Positions 49,601-63,916 of a DNA stretch of 64,000 nt are shown here, piece after piece (within the stretch, counting starts at the first letter, position 1; every line of letters begins with the position of its first letter). The notes below the pieces were generated by a model, which was not told where the DNA came from, searched no databases, and saw nothing but the letters and a program-made list of their open reading frames with translations. The DNA is from Luscinia megarhynchos (taxonomy: Eukaryota; Chordata; Aves; Passeriformes; Turdidae), in contig JAPFBE010000002.1 of the NCBI GenBank assembly GCA_034336665.1, positions 31,847,406 to 31,911,405 of the forward strand, read 5' to 3'. The position numbers and the translations under genes were made by a program.

Positions 49601-52600
49601 ATTGCATGGTTTTGTCTTGAAGAGTCTAATGTTCACCCTGGGATTTATGCTAGCTTTTCTAAGAAGGTTTGCTCTATATTCTGCTATCATATTTCTGCTA
49701 TTCTCCATGTAAAATATCTCTGAAGGCAAAGAAGGATAATGCAAACCTTTGTTGTCTATCTGGATAATTTAAACAAAGAAATGTTGATTTTTCCCTGCCC
49801 TATGTATTATGTCATCTGTACTGGGCAAAGTGGTTTTCAAATGGTACTAAATGAGAGCAGCTTCAACTAAAATCAAGGGCTGCAGGGTTATAAATGATAG
49901 TATGGGGTTCCAGAGGAATAAACCCAGCATTTAAAATGTCCAGCAGTACTGATTTCCCTTGGCTTTATCACTGTATATGGAGATAAATCATTCTGCCAGA
50001 TCCAATTGGTGAGCTTTTTTAATAAATAGATGGCTCTAACTAGAGCTGGTTAAATTATTCATTTGACAGCAATTTATATGTGAGAATTGTAGCCCTTTAT
50101 TTGGTTTGCAAATTACCCAGCACTTATTTGTAGTCATTTTTTGTTATTATAATCAACCCATAAATAGGTCATGGTTTTGATTAGTTTGTTTCTGCTATTT
50201 GCTCATAGAGTTTGTTCATATTTTAGTTATCATGTTCATGAATTTCCTGCTGCAAGTAAAAAGGGTTCTGTTTTCTCGAGGGACAAATTTAAGTAGGAGA
50301 AGCCCTTTTTTTCTGTTCACAAATTATCATTATGTCTTTATAATTGCCCAGCTCTGTCAGATCAAGACTATAAATAAATGTCCGAGGAACATACGGTGTG
50401 TGCACTTCTGTGCTGCCACTGAAAATCAGAATGCTGCAAGAAGAAGCTACTGGCTGCAGAACAGCTGGCTCTGCTTGCATGGGAGTGAGATTAATGCGTG
50501 GGCCAGGGAAGGAAACAGATTGTAAAGAGCTGGAGACAAAGTCTCAACCTTCCATTAAAAAGAAGAACAGCTCCTCTTTATCATAGAAATGCTGAGCTTT
50601 CAAATCCTGTTTGACTACTTTATAAACTTAAAATGGCCGAATACCCTTTCCTTCTTATTATTTTTTTTTGTTGGAACTGGAGGAGAAACTAGAAATTCTC
50701 TTCCTGGGAGAGAAACTAGATTTGATAATCCCTATGTTCGTTTATTACTATGTAATATGAAGCTGTGAGCAAGAGAGGTATCTTACATGGTGCTCAGTGT
50801 TGTCCTGCTGTCTTCAAAGCTAAGGTCTATTATGTTCTATGCCTACCCTCAAAACTCATTTTGCCCCAAGACTGTGCAGTGCCAGTCAACAGGCTTGGCC
50901 TTAATTTTGGCAACAGTGCTGGAATTAGCTTTATTTTGGAGTGGAATTTGCTCATTGTACCAACTGTGGGAATACACAGTATTCAGAACTTTTCCTGAGA
51001 GATGTGGGGAAAAAGCTTTCCCTTTGAAGGGGATTGACTTTGTCACATGTTGCTGTAATTTCTTTAGAATATTCTGCAGGGCCTTTCATTTTTAAAATCC
51101 CGTTTCTTTTAAGGTGGACATAGGAGTGACTCAATAAACCCATGCCAAACAAAGAAAAAATTGGAATAGTTACATCATGGGGAGAAAAAAAAAGTTGAAC
51201 CTTTCATGAAACTCAACTTTGACCCTAAAAATCCCAAAGTTGGGTCACAAGTAGTTTTCTATGATACATACAAGATTTAATGTGAGCTGCCAGGAAAGCA
51301 GTAGTTAAATGGGATATTCTACTGAACTCCTGGCTTTGTTGATGTTTACAAACTTCTTCATTCTGCATCATTTTTCCTGATAAACCTCAATTAATCCAGA
51401 GGTTTATAACTAGGGATTTACAAGCAGTGGCACTAATAATCATTGGGATCCATTTCCCCTTGCTCTTACCTAGCTCTGGTCATAGGACATGGCAAATCTT
51501 ACAATCTAAACAATTTCTCAATAAAGATATGTCTTATTTACTTTGTTATGTGTCTTGTAAGTAATCAAAATGTGAAGGTGCTTTATTATATTATTTTCTG
51601 GTATTTGTGTGAAGAGTCCTGTAACCTGCAGGTTTTATCACAAAAGATGGATTAGGTTCCATGCATTTCATTGTAATCAGGTCACTGGGTAAGAGTCATA
51701 ATATGTGAAGCAAAGAGTTATTTGTTTAGAGATTCATTCTTCTGATTTCTAGAGGGTTTTTATTTTTCTTTCTTATCCCATCAACCTTGGAAATTTGGTT
51801 TAATAGCTACACACCTTTAAGGAGGAATAGCGATGATTGCAGCCAGAATAGTGGTCACATCACTTGCCTAGGAAATACACAAAGATTTTCAGCTGACAAG
51901 CTCTGTGAGACTTTCTGGTTATTGCCAGATATCCTGTCTCCTAGACCATTATATAAAGAATATAATGTAATATGATTGTATGTAATGTATATTGTGGCTA
52001 TGTACTATGGCTATGGCTACTTTAATGTAGTAGGGAGAGTAATGAGATTAACAGCTTCTAGTGAGAGGTTCTGAAATTCTTTTCTCTAATTCAAACTTTG
52101 TTTCTTGTCCATTTAACTTCTTCTGTACTATGATTAGAAAAAAAAATCAGCATCATTCTTTCCTTCTGTATTTCTCAGCAAAAGCTGTGTTTTACTCTGA
52201 AATTGCAAGTTCCATATGGATGGATGTATGTACTGGATTTGACTCATCTAGGGGCCTGTGCATCTGAGGCACAGGGGCACGTGCTATGCAAGCTACAAAT
52301 GAGTTTGAGTAGAGAATAGTTCCTAAAACTTTCTCTTCAGTGAAGCTGGTGATGCCTCTGGATCCATACAGTAGTCAGTTGTCTTTCTGACACTTCCAAT
52401 GGAAGTAACCTCATACGACTCAGTTAAGACATCAGGCAAGGTATTGTCTGACAAACAGTTTTCTCCACTTGTGCATCTAAATGCTTCTTTGATCTGGGCA
52501 CTGAAAACTTTACTCACTGGGAAACCAATATCATATTCATAGCATGTCTTGGAGTTCTAACAAGGTATTTATTGTTTTGGTGGTACAAAGTAAGGCAATA

Positions 52601-55598
52601 AAAAATAACAGGAGTGGTAAGCAGTCCCTGTCTGGTCAGATCCAATCAGAGTTTATATATCTCAACTTTGGAAGACTGGCAGGGATCCAGTGCCTGTATT
52701 GGATAGTAATTTTTTCCTTTGTGCACAGTGTGGCATTCTTCACTGCTGCTCTGTGTCACATTCAAGCCTTAAATCCCACAAACCACTTCATCTTTCAATT
52801 AATAGCTATGTTTATTACCAACCCTACTAATTTAGTTAGAGGTTACACAACTCTTCAGAGGTCCTCATCTCCATGATCTGAGAAGTCAGTCCTAGATATT
52901 GATTAAACATTTTAGAAGATCTCTTCAAAACTGAAATACTTTTTCTTCATGAGGAATTTATGGGAAATTCATATAGACTTCATTGTTTGTTTTATAGTCA
53001 ATTGCAGCAACCAGTCCCTAGTAACAACCTTAAAGTTTTATTTCTTTCTCTTTTTAGAATTCAGGATATTGAAATTGCGCCTCTCTTGACAAATGTAATG
53101 TTTCCCATTTAGAGCCATAAGAATTCTTGTGTCTTCTTTGCCTCAGGGCTTCAGGTTTTGTGTGTGTATGTGTCATTTTTAGTGCAGTAAAAGCTGGATA
53201 TTGCAAAAAGAAAAACAAAACCAAAACAAACCACCAATCTAAAACCTCACTACCTAGTGAGAACAACCTTCAGTCCATCCTTAAGCAGCCCTGCCATAAT
53301 AATTTCTTCTGATAGGGTTGGTTTAAAAAGAGAATTCATATCCAACACACCAAACCATTTGAGACTTCTGAAAACATCTGATGGGAATTTTGGTAAAGAC
53401 TCATAGCACATGCTCAGAGGTCAGTGTGCATATTGGCAGCATCTGTTTGATACAAATGTAGTAATAAATGTGCGATCAACACTGATAAATATGTACAATT
53501 TGTTTTGTCTGTAGGTTTGGTGCCCCAAAATGGTCTTGGTATTCTATATAATGTTGAATCTGACGTTGTTGAAATCTATTCCTTTTCTAAGCTGGAAGAA
53601 TGTGTGGTTTTATATGCCAAGTTATTTTAGTGTGATGCAGGACGAAAAAAATGTTTAACTGGCCTTCTTTGAGGATGCTGATATCATTTTTCCTGATTGT
53701 ATTTATTTTTATTACTGAGTACTTTTGTAGACAGAACTTGGATAATTTAAATAAGAATTCAAAATGTTAAAATCAAGAAATGATTGCTTGATGTTGTTAC
53801 AAATCATGCCTTTGATCAACATAGCCTACTTGACATTTCCTGACACCTTCCCAAGGAATAAAAAGAGTGTGAGGTACTAGAGCCAAGCTTGAAATTCTTG
53901 TCCATCATCTCTTTGCCAAGTCCTGACAAACAGCTTTCATTTCCCCAGGTCATTCAGGCCTCATCTGAAGATTTTATGCTGTCGTTTTAACCATATCCTC
54001 TCTGCTTAAATAGCATTTCTTAAACCAGTGTCAGTAACTTAAATATTGTTATTCATATTTTAATATAACTTCCTGAAGGGGTTAGAAGTGGTGAAACCCT
54101 GTATAGGGACTTGATCAAGCAGCTATATGGATACATTTCTCGAGGATTATTCTCTGCAATAAACACATCAGCACAAGAGACAAGGGTCAGCCTGCTGATG
54201 GCATCATCTGGATGGCATCAACATTTGAGGGGGAATGTAGAGCTGAGGTTTAATTCCCCGTAATGTTCAGAGTTCAAAGCCATTTTTTGCACCTCCTTAT
54301 TGAATGGTTGATCCAGGAGAGAAGAGGCTGCTGTGGATGGGGAGGAGTCCTCCCAAATCCCCTCACTGGCACTGTTTTAATGTGCATGCAGAGCACACAA
54401 TTCATGTGACCATGCAGCTGTCAAACCGAGTAGATGGAGAATTCAACTAGAGAGATTATGCCTTGTTCTCTGCTCCAAGGACAGTTAAAATATTTTTCCA
54501 ATGACTTTTTAATTAAGCTTCAACTTCTCAAAAAATCCTTAAGGACATGAAAGACACCTATTCCTTGCAGGGCATTAAAAAAATTCATGATTTTTCTTGG
54601 CTGCAACTGAGACTTTTCTGTCTTTGGTCCAACAGTCTCCTAAACAGGGAGAACAAAGTAACTGCCTGTCACTGGTTTGGAATCAAGTCAGTGGCCAAGG
54701 AAACAGCATAACAAAAGAAGTTTCAGTAGGGAAATGTACCTGTTAAAGTATTTGTGATTAGATATTGTTATAGTTAAATGAAACAGTTTTACAAAGAGTG
54801 AAGTTTCAAATTTTAATTTTTTTCACTTTAGGTATTACTGTCCAGAATACTGTTTTTTCATAGTTTCACGTGTGAAATCCAGAGAAAAAAAGTTGGCAAT
54901 TGAATCCAGATTTCACAAGTCTCCAAATAGTTCAATAAAAAATATTATATATTATTCTTTATTTATTCTTTAATAAAACTGTTATAATTGAAAAATAATT
55001 AGAAAAGATTGAAAATAAAAGATTGATAAGATACCCCTCCATAAAGTCTTGAAATAATGATTTATCCCAGCAAGTTAAAGGAATGTATGACAGAATGAGT
55101 GAGATATTAATAAATGTTTTCTTATCAGCTATAATCTGTCAAGAAACTGTAGCTCTATAGCATTGGTTTACAAATATTCTACAGACACTTCTAAGTGGAG
55201 TGCATGAACTGTTATGGGTAGATCAATCTTCAACTTAGACAAAATGTTATTAATTTCTAACTCAGCTCTAAGGCACATCTTTGGCAAGCTGAAAAATCTG
55301 TGTAAGATTGGAAATAGAAGTAGTAGATAGAGGTGGACTAGTGAGCATGATTCATTAAAAATATATATATATTGAGATTCTTGAAATTACTTCTTTTTGG
55401 TCAGGCAAGAAAAAACATCTGGTTTAGATCTAAGAAAGATAAGACTTTGCCACTAGAGTACATGAGAATCAGAATAATAATAAGAGATTGTTTAATTTTC
55501 ATTGTGAAAGAAACAGACTTAATTGATGTGGTGGTTGAGACATGTAAATGAGCACGTAATTGTTACGTAATAAAGGTTTTTGCTTGATCTTTTCCAGA

Positions 55599-55642
55599 AG
55601 ACTGAGGAGTTAGAAACTCCAGTCTGAGGAGTTAGAAGTTTC
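55599..55642. repeat. 22-nt tandem duplication
   Basis: Two adjacent 22-nt units (55599-55620 and 55621-55642) share AG(A/T)CTGAGGAGTTAGAA and diverge at their last bases. It is a small intronic duplication. Confidence 0.75.
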
Positions 55643-58449
55643 AACTTTATAGAAATAGTTTTCCAAAAAAGGGCACACTGCTTGGTTTAGCTGCCAGTTG
55701 CTTCACATCTTAGCTCTCAAGTAGATCTGAATTTCCATTTAGAGCTTGAATTCTCCATTCAAAAGATTTTTTACTGAGTCTGACTGGAGCTGGATTTAAA
55801 TTCCAGTCTGAGGCATGCTGAGGAATAGTACACAAATTGCCCTTTTTCCTAAACTTTTTTGATTCATCAGAAATCCTACTAGTGTAAATGTTATTTGTAC
55901 CAATTTATAATCTGGTTTACTTAATGGAGAGGTGGATATTTTCTGTGCTAAAGGCAGATATTTAACTCTTTGCATGGTAGCTGTTGGGAGAAAGCTTTGC
56001 TAATTCAACTGAAAAGTGGCTATATCCTTGATATTTTTGAGACACGTGGAATTAAATCCACAGAGAAGTATTTTTTAAAAATGTTGCATGTTTACAAATT
56101 TTTCCTCCTTATTTCCATTGATAGATATATCCCAGAATTGTTCTATTTTAAAATGGAAAAAATTTTTTTAGAATTTTATTTTATTCTTTTTTAGAGGGGG
56201 AATTTGTTCTGCAGTCATTATTGGGCTGCATATGTTATTAATTTGCATGTTCTTTCTGTCCTCCCAGACACATGGCTTTGAAGAAAGATCCTCAATTTTT
56301 TAATTACTAGTACCTAGATCAACACTTTTTTATTTAAAAGTTTCTTTAAGTCATTAGTTCAAATTTCTGTCTAGAATGGATAGCTCATAAATATTCCCTT
56401 CATAAAATAAATATATATTAAATTTTGACATACAACCATGAGAAAGATTTCTAGTTGAAGAGGTACTACAGAATTTCTCTCGGAATACCCAGTGGGGGAT
56501 TAGGAAGCTTGCTAGTGATTTTAGAAGGTATGCAAATAGTTTTTGGTAAAAATTGCTCCTTTCAGATTCTTAGTAGTGAATAAATGAGTTAAATTCTCTC
56601 CCCTGCATAGAAGTCTGGAGATGTGTAATAGACCATCAGACTTTGTTTGTTGACAAGCATTATCAAAAATGTATCTCATTTCAGTGTTGATTTTAAATAA
56701 TTTTCGATACTATAAGGAAGAACATCAATATTTACTCAAAATATAATAGGAAAGAGGGAATATGAAGGAGTCGGTGCCAAAGATAAAGAACATAAATCTA
56801 AAATATTATGTGTGCTTGCTTTTTATAGACTATCTTTCAAAACTGCGGTCATTGCATCCAAGAATTGAAAAACAAAACTGCACTAGATTGCATAAATACT
56901 CGGGGTCTTACCCAGATAAGAGTAATTTAATATAGTTTTTCTGTTTTTTCCTTCTACTGCTTCCAAAGCTCTCTTCTGAGAAAGAGCCAAACCTTTCCCA
57001 TTTCCTAAGTTAAGCAGCTATTTGGTGGTTGAAACGTTTAATACACTAAGCAGCATGTGGTATAGCTGTTTGTATATAATTTAAAATTATTATTTATTAA
57101 ATATATTAAATTATGCATGTACGTTTTTAACACTTTTTTTTATCTTTTCTGATTGCTAAGACACTGGACAACTGAATGTCCCATTTTAAGATTGCTATGT
57201 ATTGCATGTAGCTGGGCACAAAGCAGGAAATTTTATTTCATTAGTAGTTACTTTTTCTTAAATTTAAAGTCTTAACTTCCCTGTTAATTTTTGCTAACTT
57301 CTCTGTCTAATAATATACCAGCAGAGCAGCAATGACCATGGACTTTCCTAAAGGCTTTTAAGCTGTAAAATTCAATGCTGTTATAGGCTCAAAGACCCTT
57401 AGATTATTGTTGCTCTCTAGGAATAGCAGTACTACGTAAGCAACCTCTGAAATGCAAAGGCCTTTGATATTGAGCATGGGGAAAGAATAATTTGGTTCTA
57501 AATTTTGGAATGATAAAAAACTGACATACCCTATTTTTTTCCTGTAATGCATCTAGAACAGATGTTTTTATGCCTGTTTTTTAATTCACACAGGGACAAA
57601 AACTCCAAGACTAAAAATATTAATGATTTTGTACTAAGGTCCCACATGAACAAACTGCAAGATTTTTCAAGTCCCAGAATGTAACTTTTTTTTATTTTAT
57701 TACTTTCAGTTAATTTAATTTACTGAATTTTAATTAGATGTCAATGAGCAATGATTTATGAGTTTTCCAGGTCACTTGCATACTTTTTTTTTTCTTCAAG
57801 TATCCTACAATGGAGTAAGGAAAATTAAGAGACTTGAATAATAGAAAACTTAAGCTTTTGTATTTCTTGCAAGTGATGGGACAGAGGTATATTTTGATTA
57901 GCTGTTTTGGTGTTTAAAAATAAATCTCCATATCAACAGGGGAGAACAATTTGCAACATTTCTTGGGGAAATGCAGCAGAATTATTTTTTTCTATTTCCA
58001 TCTACAGTATTTCATAGAAGGTTTTGTTATACAGTTACATAATTGCCTTTTTGATTTAATAAATGCACTTTATAACTCTATTTCTCTTAATATCCACCCT
58101 TGTCTTGTTATCACTATGATGATAATGACCTGTAATAGTAAGAAAATCACAATGGTTTATTGTTTAAATCCTTCATAAGCTTATCACATTTCATTCTCTG
58201 CTAAGCCCAAAAAGCAGAACATTCAGATTTTTAACCTCCACTTTTGTCTGATACTTGTAGAAAAATCACATCTATATATTAAAAGTAGAGAAAAAGAACA
58301 AATTAACTGTCACACTAATCAGATTGTTCAAACAGTGGTTTAGTTTCAATAGAGAGTCAAACACGTAAAACAGCTCTGAAAATAAGAAGGGAAATTATGA
58401 TATATTAATTTAAAATTAAAATATAATATCTTTCACAATATATTAATGG

Positions 58450-59755
58450 TAAAAAGGGAAGGGTAAGACCCTTTGTTCCTTTTTGGATGAGGGAGGGAAC
58501 CTAGTAACTGCAGATGAGAAGGTGGAAGTGCTCAACACCCTCTTTGCCTCAGTCTTTAGTGTGGGAAGATGGCTTGTCCTCAGGACAGCTGTCCTCCTGG
58601 GCTGGTAGATGGTGTCAGGAGCAGAATGGTCCCTGTTATCCAGGAGGAGGCAGTCAGAGAACTTGGATGTTCATAAATCTATGGGCCCAGAGGGGATCCA
58701 TCCCAGGGTGATGAGGGACCTGGCAGATGAGCTTGCAAAGCTTGCTCTCCATCATTTACCAGCAGTCCTGGGACACTGGGGAGGTTCCAGATGACTGGAA
58801 GCTGGCCACTGTGACACCCATTCACAAAAAGGGTGGGAAATAGGATCCTGGTATAGGCCAGCTAGCCTAAGGTGAAGGAACAGTTTATACTGAGTGCCAT
58901 CACACAGCACTCACAGGATGGCAGGGTATCAGACCCAGCCAGTGTGGGTTTAGGAGGGGTAGGTCATGTTTGACAACCTGATCTCCTTTTATCATGACCA
59001 GGTGACCCACCTGGAGGATGCAGGAAGGCTCTGATGTTGTGTACCTGGATTTCAGCAAGGCCCTTGGCACTGTCTCCCACAGCACACTCCTGGAACAGCT
59101 GCAGCCCCTGGCTTGGAGCAGCACTCTGTGCTGGGTTAGGAACTGGCTGCATGGCTGGGCCCAGGGAATGGTGAACGGAGCTGCATCCAGCTGGGGATCA
59201 GCACCAGTGGTGTCCCTCAGGGCTCTGTGCTGGGCCTGTTCTGTTCAATGTTTTCACTGATGACATGGATGAGGGTATTGAGTCTTTCATCAGTAAATTT
59301 GCAGATGACACTGAGCTGGGAGTGTGTGTTGGTCTGTTGGAAGGCAGGAGGGCTCTGCAGAGAGACCTGGATGGATGAGCAGAGTCCAACAGGATGAAGT
59401 TAACAAGTCCAAGTGCTGGGTCCTGCATTTTTCCACAATAACCCCCTGCAGTGTCACAGGCTGGGGCTGGTGTGGCTGGACAGTGCCCAGGCAGGAAGGA
59501 ACCTGGGGGTGCTGGTGCAGCTGGCTGAACCTGAGCCAGCAGTGAGCCCTGGTGGCCAAGAGGGCCAATGGCCCCTGGCCTGGGTCAGGAACAGTGTGGC
59601 CAGCAGGAGCAGGGAGGTCATCCTTCCCCTGTACTCTGCACTGGTGAGGCCACACCCTGAGTGCTGTGTCCAGCTCTGTCCCCTCAGTTTGGGAAGGACA
59701 TTGAGACCCTTGAGCACATCCAGAGGAGGCAGCAAGTAGTGATTCTGTGCAAGTA
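58450..59755 (+). mobile_element. CR1 LINE fragment with reverse-transcriptase remnants
   Basis: A GC-rich block of about 1.3 kb lies in AT-rich intron and reads, with several frameshifts and stops, as CR1 ORF2. Visible landmarks are GPEGIHPRVMRDLADELAK near 58685-58741, VYLDFSKA at about 59039-59062 (reverse-transcriptase motif), FADDT at 59298-59312 (the catalytic aspartate pair motif), and SVASRSREVILPLYSALVRP near 59593-59652, ending with the ECCVQLCPL region. The protein should carry endonuclease and reverse-transcriptase domains; only part of the latter and the C-terminal end remain. The copy stops abruptly near 59735. It is followed by GTGATTCTGTG, like the octamer repeats that end CR1, which suggests loss of the 3' UTR. 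It is inactive. Confidence 0.88.
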
Positions 59756-62700
59756 AGAAAAAAAATGTAATCTTTGTGAAGCATCACAATTCCATATTCT
59801 TTTTAAGTTCACTCTTTTCCCTAAAGAATTAATGAATATACATCTAAACATATGCAAATATTTAAATTAAAGTTGTAAATTAAGGTGGGAATTTTAAAAT
59901 CAAACTATATTATTTTCATTTTGAATCATTGTAGAAGTACTGTGTTTACCCATAGTATATTTTTCACTTTTAAAGAAGAATTGAAGCTCAATCTTTCACT
60001 TATCCTTTAGACTGAAGCATGATTAAAAAATGTATTATTGTATTCCAAGTACAAGTATGTATCCCAGAAACCTGAAGGTAAAAGATAAGTAACAGAACAT
60101 GATTATATATAATCTTATCTTCTAAATATGCCCTTGCTTTAAACCAAATTGTACCCCACCCTCATGTGGGGAAACAGATAATAGCCAAAGCTTTAATTAT
60201 CCATATTCTACTGATGAGTGAACTAATTTTAAAGTTATTTTTAGAAAGGGTGGAGAAGAGCAGGATTTTAATTCCATTGCATTCTGTGTACCCTATGAAT
60301 CTTTTTTGACGTTACATAGATTGCTAAATCATAAGTCCAGTGCTTCCCCTTTTTAGGCTGAACCAGCTGCTGCATTAGCTGTTCTTGCATATTTTTTTCT
60401 GTGTTGAGTGCACTAAAACCCTTATGCAACCTAATACTTTCTGCTCATTGGGATAATTTTCTGCTGTTAGCCAAATGCACATTCTACTTCACGGTAGGGC
60501 TTTTTACAGCTTCCTGTGGTGGAGGAAAGTAAATGTTGATGATGCATTTTTTCACAGTGGCTGAATTGTTATCAGTCACCTTGCACATTCTTTGATTTTT
60601 TACTATTACATATTCAATTAATCAATTTTATATTTGGTATTTCACTTTATTATTCTGAAAGACCTCTGCGTTGAAGATGACCCTAATGCCCTATTTTATT
60701 TTGTTTCTATAGTGTTTAATACAAATGTTCTATGATTATTATAAACACTGTTTATATGTACATATGGATAAGATTTACAGGATATTTAACATCAACATAT
60801 TTTTCCTTTAATTTCAACATTCTTAATACTGTCTTAATGCTTTTATTTTCCAATGGGAAAAATAATTTGCATACAACAAATAATATGAAAAACCAGTGTA
60901 TAATGGAGAAAATTAAAGTACTTATTGAATATAATATCCTAAAGTCTATTTCAAATTAGACTTCTTGAAAATATACATAATTCATATTTGTTTCAGCTAC
61001 ACTTTAAGATGTATTCTCTTGAGTCTCCATCTATTAAATTCCCTGATCATTGTGCTGCCAGATTTTAAATGTGTCAATGAGTTTTCACATGTTGTGACAT
61101 ACAGAGTATTTCTTGCATAGGTGGTATCTTATTTAAGTTTAGTTACAAGCATCTCCTGAAGTTCTGAATGTTGCTTTAATATTTGTGTTGACTGCCCCTT
61201 TGCATCACTGACCACATCCTTCCATCTGCTTAAGATGTATCACTATTCTGAAGACTGTTTTGTGTGAATTTTGAAAAACAGGCCCATCATTACATTGACA
61301 GTTTATAATTTACAGTAGATTTTGATATTTCTTGAGGTGTGAGAAAATTTTCAGATCTGTAAAGGCACATTGTTGTGTTCAGAAAGTGCAGGAATGTTTG
61401 TTAAGTCTTAAATACAGGCATAGAGCTGTCCTGAAGAGATATTTGAGACTACTATAAGTTTATTTTGCTTGCAACTCATATAGTTTAGAAGACAGCAATG
61501 GTTTTTACTGTCGTTACTGAAAGATGACAGGTTTCTTTTCTGAAAAGCATTGGTTTGGATTCTGTCTCCTGGTGCTGGTTCAGTTGTCCAGTTGTCCAGT
61601 TTCTGGACAATAACCCACTCTCCAAAGTACTATGGCAAGAGTTAAGATTGAAAGTGTTTCCCTCTCAAAAAGGAATAAGTAGAGATTTTTTTTCCTTCTT
61701 TTAAAGAAGTGAAGTGCAATTACTTCTATACTGCCTCATGATGATTTGTTAAAGATGTGTTTGCTTGAAGAAAGCAGCAATGTTTTGTGAACATAACAGC
61801 TCATGCAAATATTTATTCTTCTCTATAGCAAGAATTTGCTAAAGCTTCCTTGAGTGGTTTTATTTCTTTTAGGAAACTCAGGAAATGATGGGTTTCTAAG
61901 TTTGTTGCATCTGCTGTTTGTTTTGTATGTTCATTTTCTGTTTTGCTTTGCAGGTGTCACCAAAGATGTTAAAATGGTTCCAACTTCACTCCTTGCAGTG
62001 TTTTCCATTGCTGGCTATGGTTTATACCATTTACATCTTAAACTTTATTTTTCACTTTTAGAAATCATCCTTTCATTTTGCACAATTATAATTTTGTTCT
62101 TTACAGACTTTGTTGCCTCCAAGCATATTCTCTAAAACTCCATCTCAGGTTCTCCATGCAGTTCTTCATAGTCTCTTAAACATTACATAACAATATTTCA
62201 ACAAGAATTTTTTTCTTCATTCACAGTGATTAGATTTCTAATGTTCAGTTGCTGGTTTTGCAGGTCTGTTTAAAACTATTGCAGTACAAGCTGACAAAGC
62301 ACATTATTTACTCATTCTGGCCAACGTCATTATCTTTTACTACTCCTGTATGTAGTTGGCCATCCTTAAAAAAAGGCTGTCAGGCGTCTGGATCTATGCC
62401 AGTATGTCTTTCATACAGTCAGGATGCAAAGATGTCTTTCATTGGAATTCTTAAATGGCTGTTAGGCTCAGGCCTGACATTTGTGATGAAACTGCAGCTT
62501 TCCCTGTGTCCATGGCAATAAAATTACATCCATTAAGATGCTCTGTGGTTACTATCCTTACCTGTTTCTTGGCAGAAATGGGCACTTAGTTTGATTATAT
62601 AATTAAAAATATTCGCTTGAAAGATTATGACAAATAAACCTGATGCAGAGTCTGAAAAACTCCATGCCTTAGAGCCATGTTCCAGACTTATTTCTTTCTC

Positions 62701-63340
62701 TGCATTTTTGTTTTCACACCCTATTTTGCTTTGAAACTGTGGTGTGAGAAATGGCAGACAGACAACACTTAGGAGCATGGGATTTCCATTTTAGTTCTTT
62801 CTGAGGTGGTATGCTGCTGTAATCATGATCTCCAGGTCACAGACTTGAATATAAAGAACTGTACATTTGCCATCTACAATAAAAGAGCCACAGGAAACAC
62901 AAAGTATTTGTGTGTGATCATATTCTCCTGTCCAAAGCTGTATTTCTAAATTGAGTGTGTATGTAGGGATAGGGGAGAGAGGCCTGCAGTTGTGTGGTTT
63001 TTTCTTCTCTTGGGGAAGGTGACAGCAAGTGACTCAGCCAGATGTCAGACCCAGCAGAGCGGTAGGAAGAAAAATTGGTCTGTAGAAGAAACACTTGCTG
63101 AATGTGTGTGTACTTGATTTTTGTCTCATCCAGAAAAACTGTGACAAACCAACTACAGTGTGTCATCAATCATACTGAATCTGTTGTCTGCCAGTTAAGC
63201 ACATGATATAGAGTTGCACTGAGTGATCTATAAAGCAATACCAATTAATTTACATCTGTAAAATGATCTCACTGCTCCTTCTTATTCTTAGTACATTTTT
63301 CCAACTTCTATGCTCAAAAGAAAATTATTCATCTTTCACT

Positions 63341-63916
63341 CAGTAATTAACCCCATCCAGCCTCCAAGTACCATGCAGCCCCTCGCTCACCTGCCCCCAC
63401 CAGCATAATCAGGGAGAGAATCAGAAGAAAACATGGGGATTGAAATAAAACCAGTTTAATAGGAAAAAGCAGAACCCCCCCACAAAAGCAAAGCAAAGCA
63501 AGGAATTAAGTTACTCCTTCCTATGGGCAGGCAGGTGTTCAGCCATCTCTGGGAGAGCAGGGCTCCATCAGGTGTAACAGTGACTTGGGAAGAGAAATGC
63601 CAAAACTCCAAAAGTCCTCCCCTTATTCCTTCTTCCCTTACTTTATGTCTGAATACGATGTCACATGGAATATCCCTTTGGTCAGCTGGTGTCACCTGTC
63701 CCAGCTGTGTCTCCTCCCAACCTCCCAAGCACCCCCAACTTCCTCTCCAGCATGGCAGTGTGAGAAGCAGAAAACACCTTGGCTCTGAGCAAGGACCCAT
63801 GCTCAGCAATAACAAAAACATCTCTATATTATCAACCTTGTGCTCAGCACAAACCCAAAACACAGCTCCATACCAGCCACTGTGAAGACACTTCTACCTC
63901 AGCCAAAATAAACACA
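63341..63916 (-). mobile_element. Endogenous retroviral LTR, near full-length solo copy
   Basis: About 576 bp match, by memory, a common avian LTR family, read on the reverse strand. The reverse strand shows an ATTAAA polyadenylation signal (complement of TTTAAT near 63457), a CCATGTGACATC motif upstream of it, a weak TATA-like stretch, and an end that resembles GGGTTAATTAC in place of the usual GGGTTAAACCAC. It shares its U3 end with the shorter copy at 35921-36130. There is no neighbouring gag, pol or env sequence within the window, so it is either a solo LTR or one end of an element continuing beyond 64000, although its U3 end faces that side. Open frames across it on both strands are incidental. 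Confidence 0.8.

Noticed and set aside
59290..59787. 165-codon open frame on the minus strand.
   Set aside because: It is antisense to the CR1 reverse-transcriptase remnant and reflects GC-rich complementarity, not a gene.
63456..63885. Open frames of 135 codons (-) and 120 codons (+).
   Set aside because: Both lie inside the retroviral LTR, which is non-coding regulatory sequence; their openness is due to its higher GC content.
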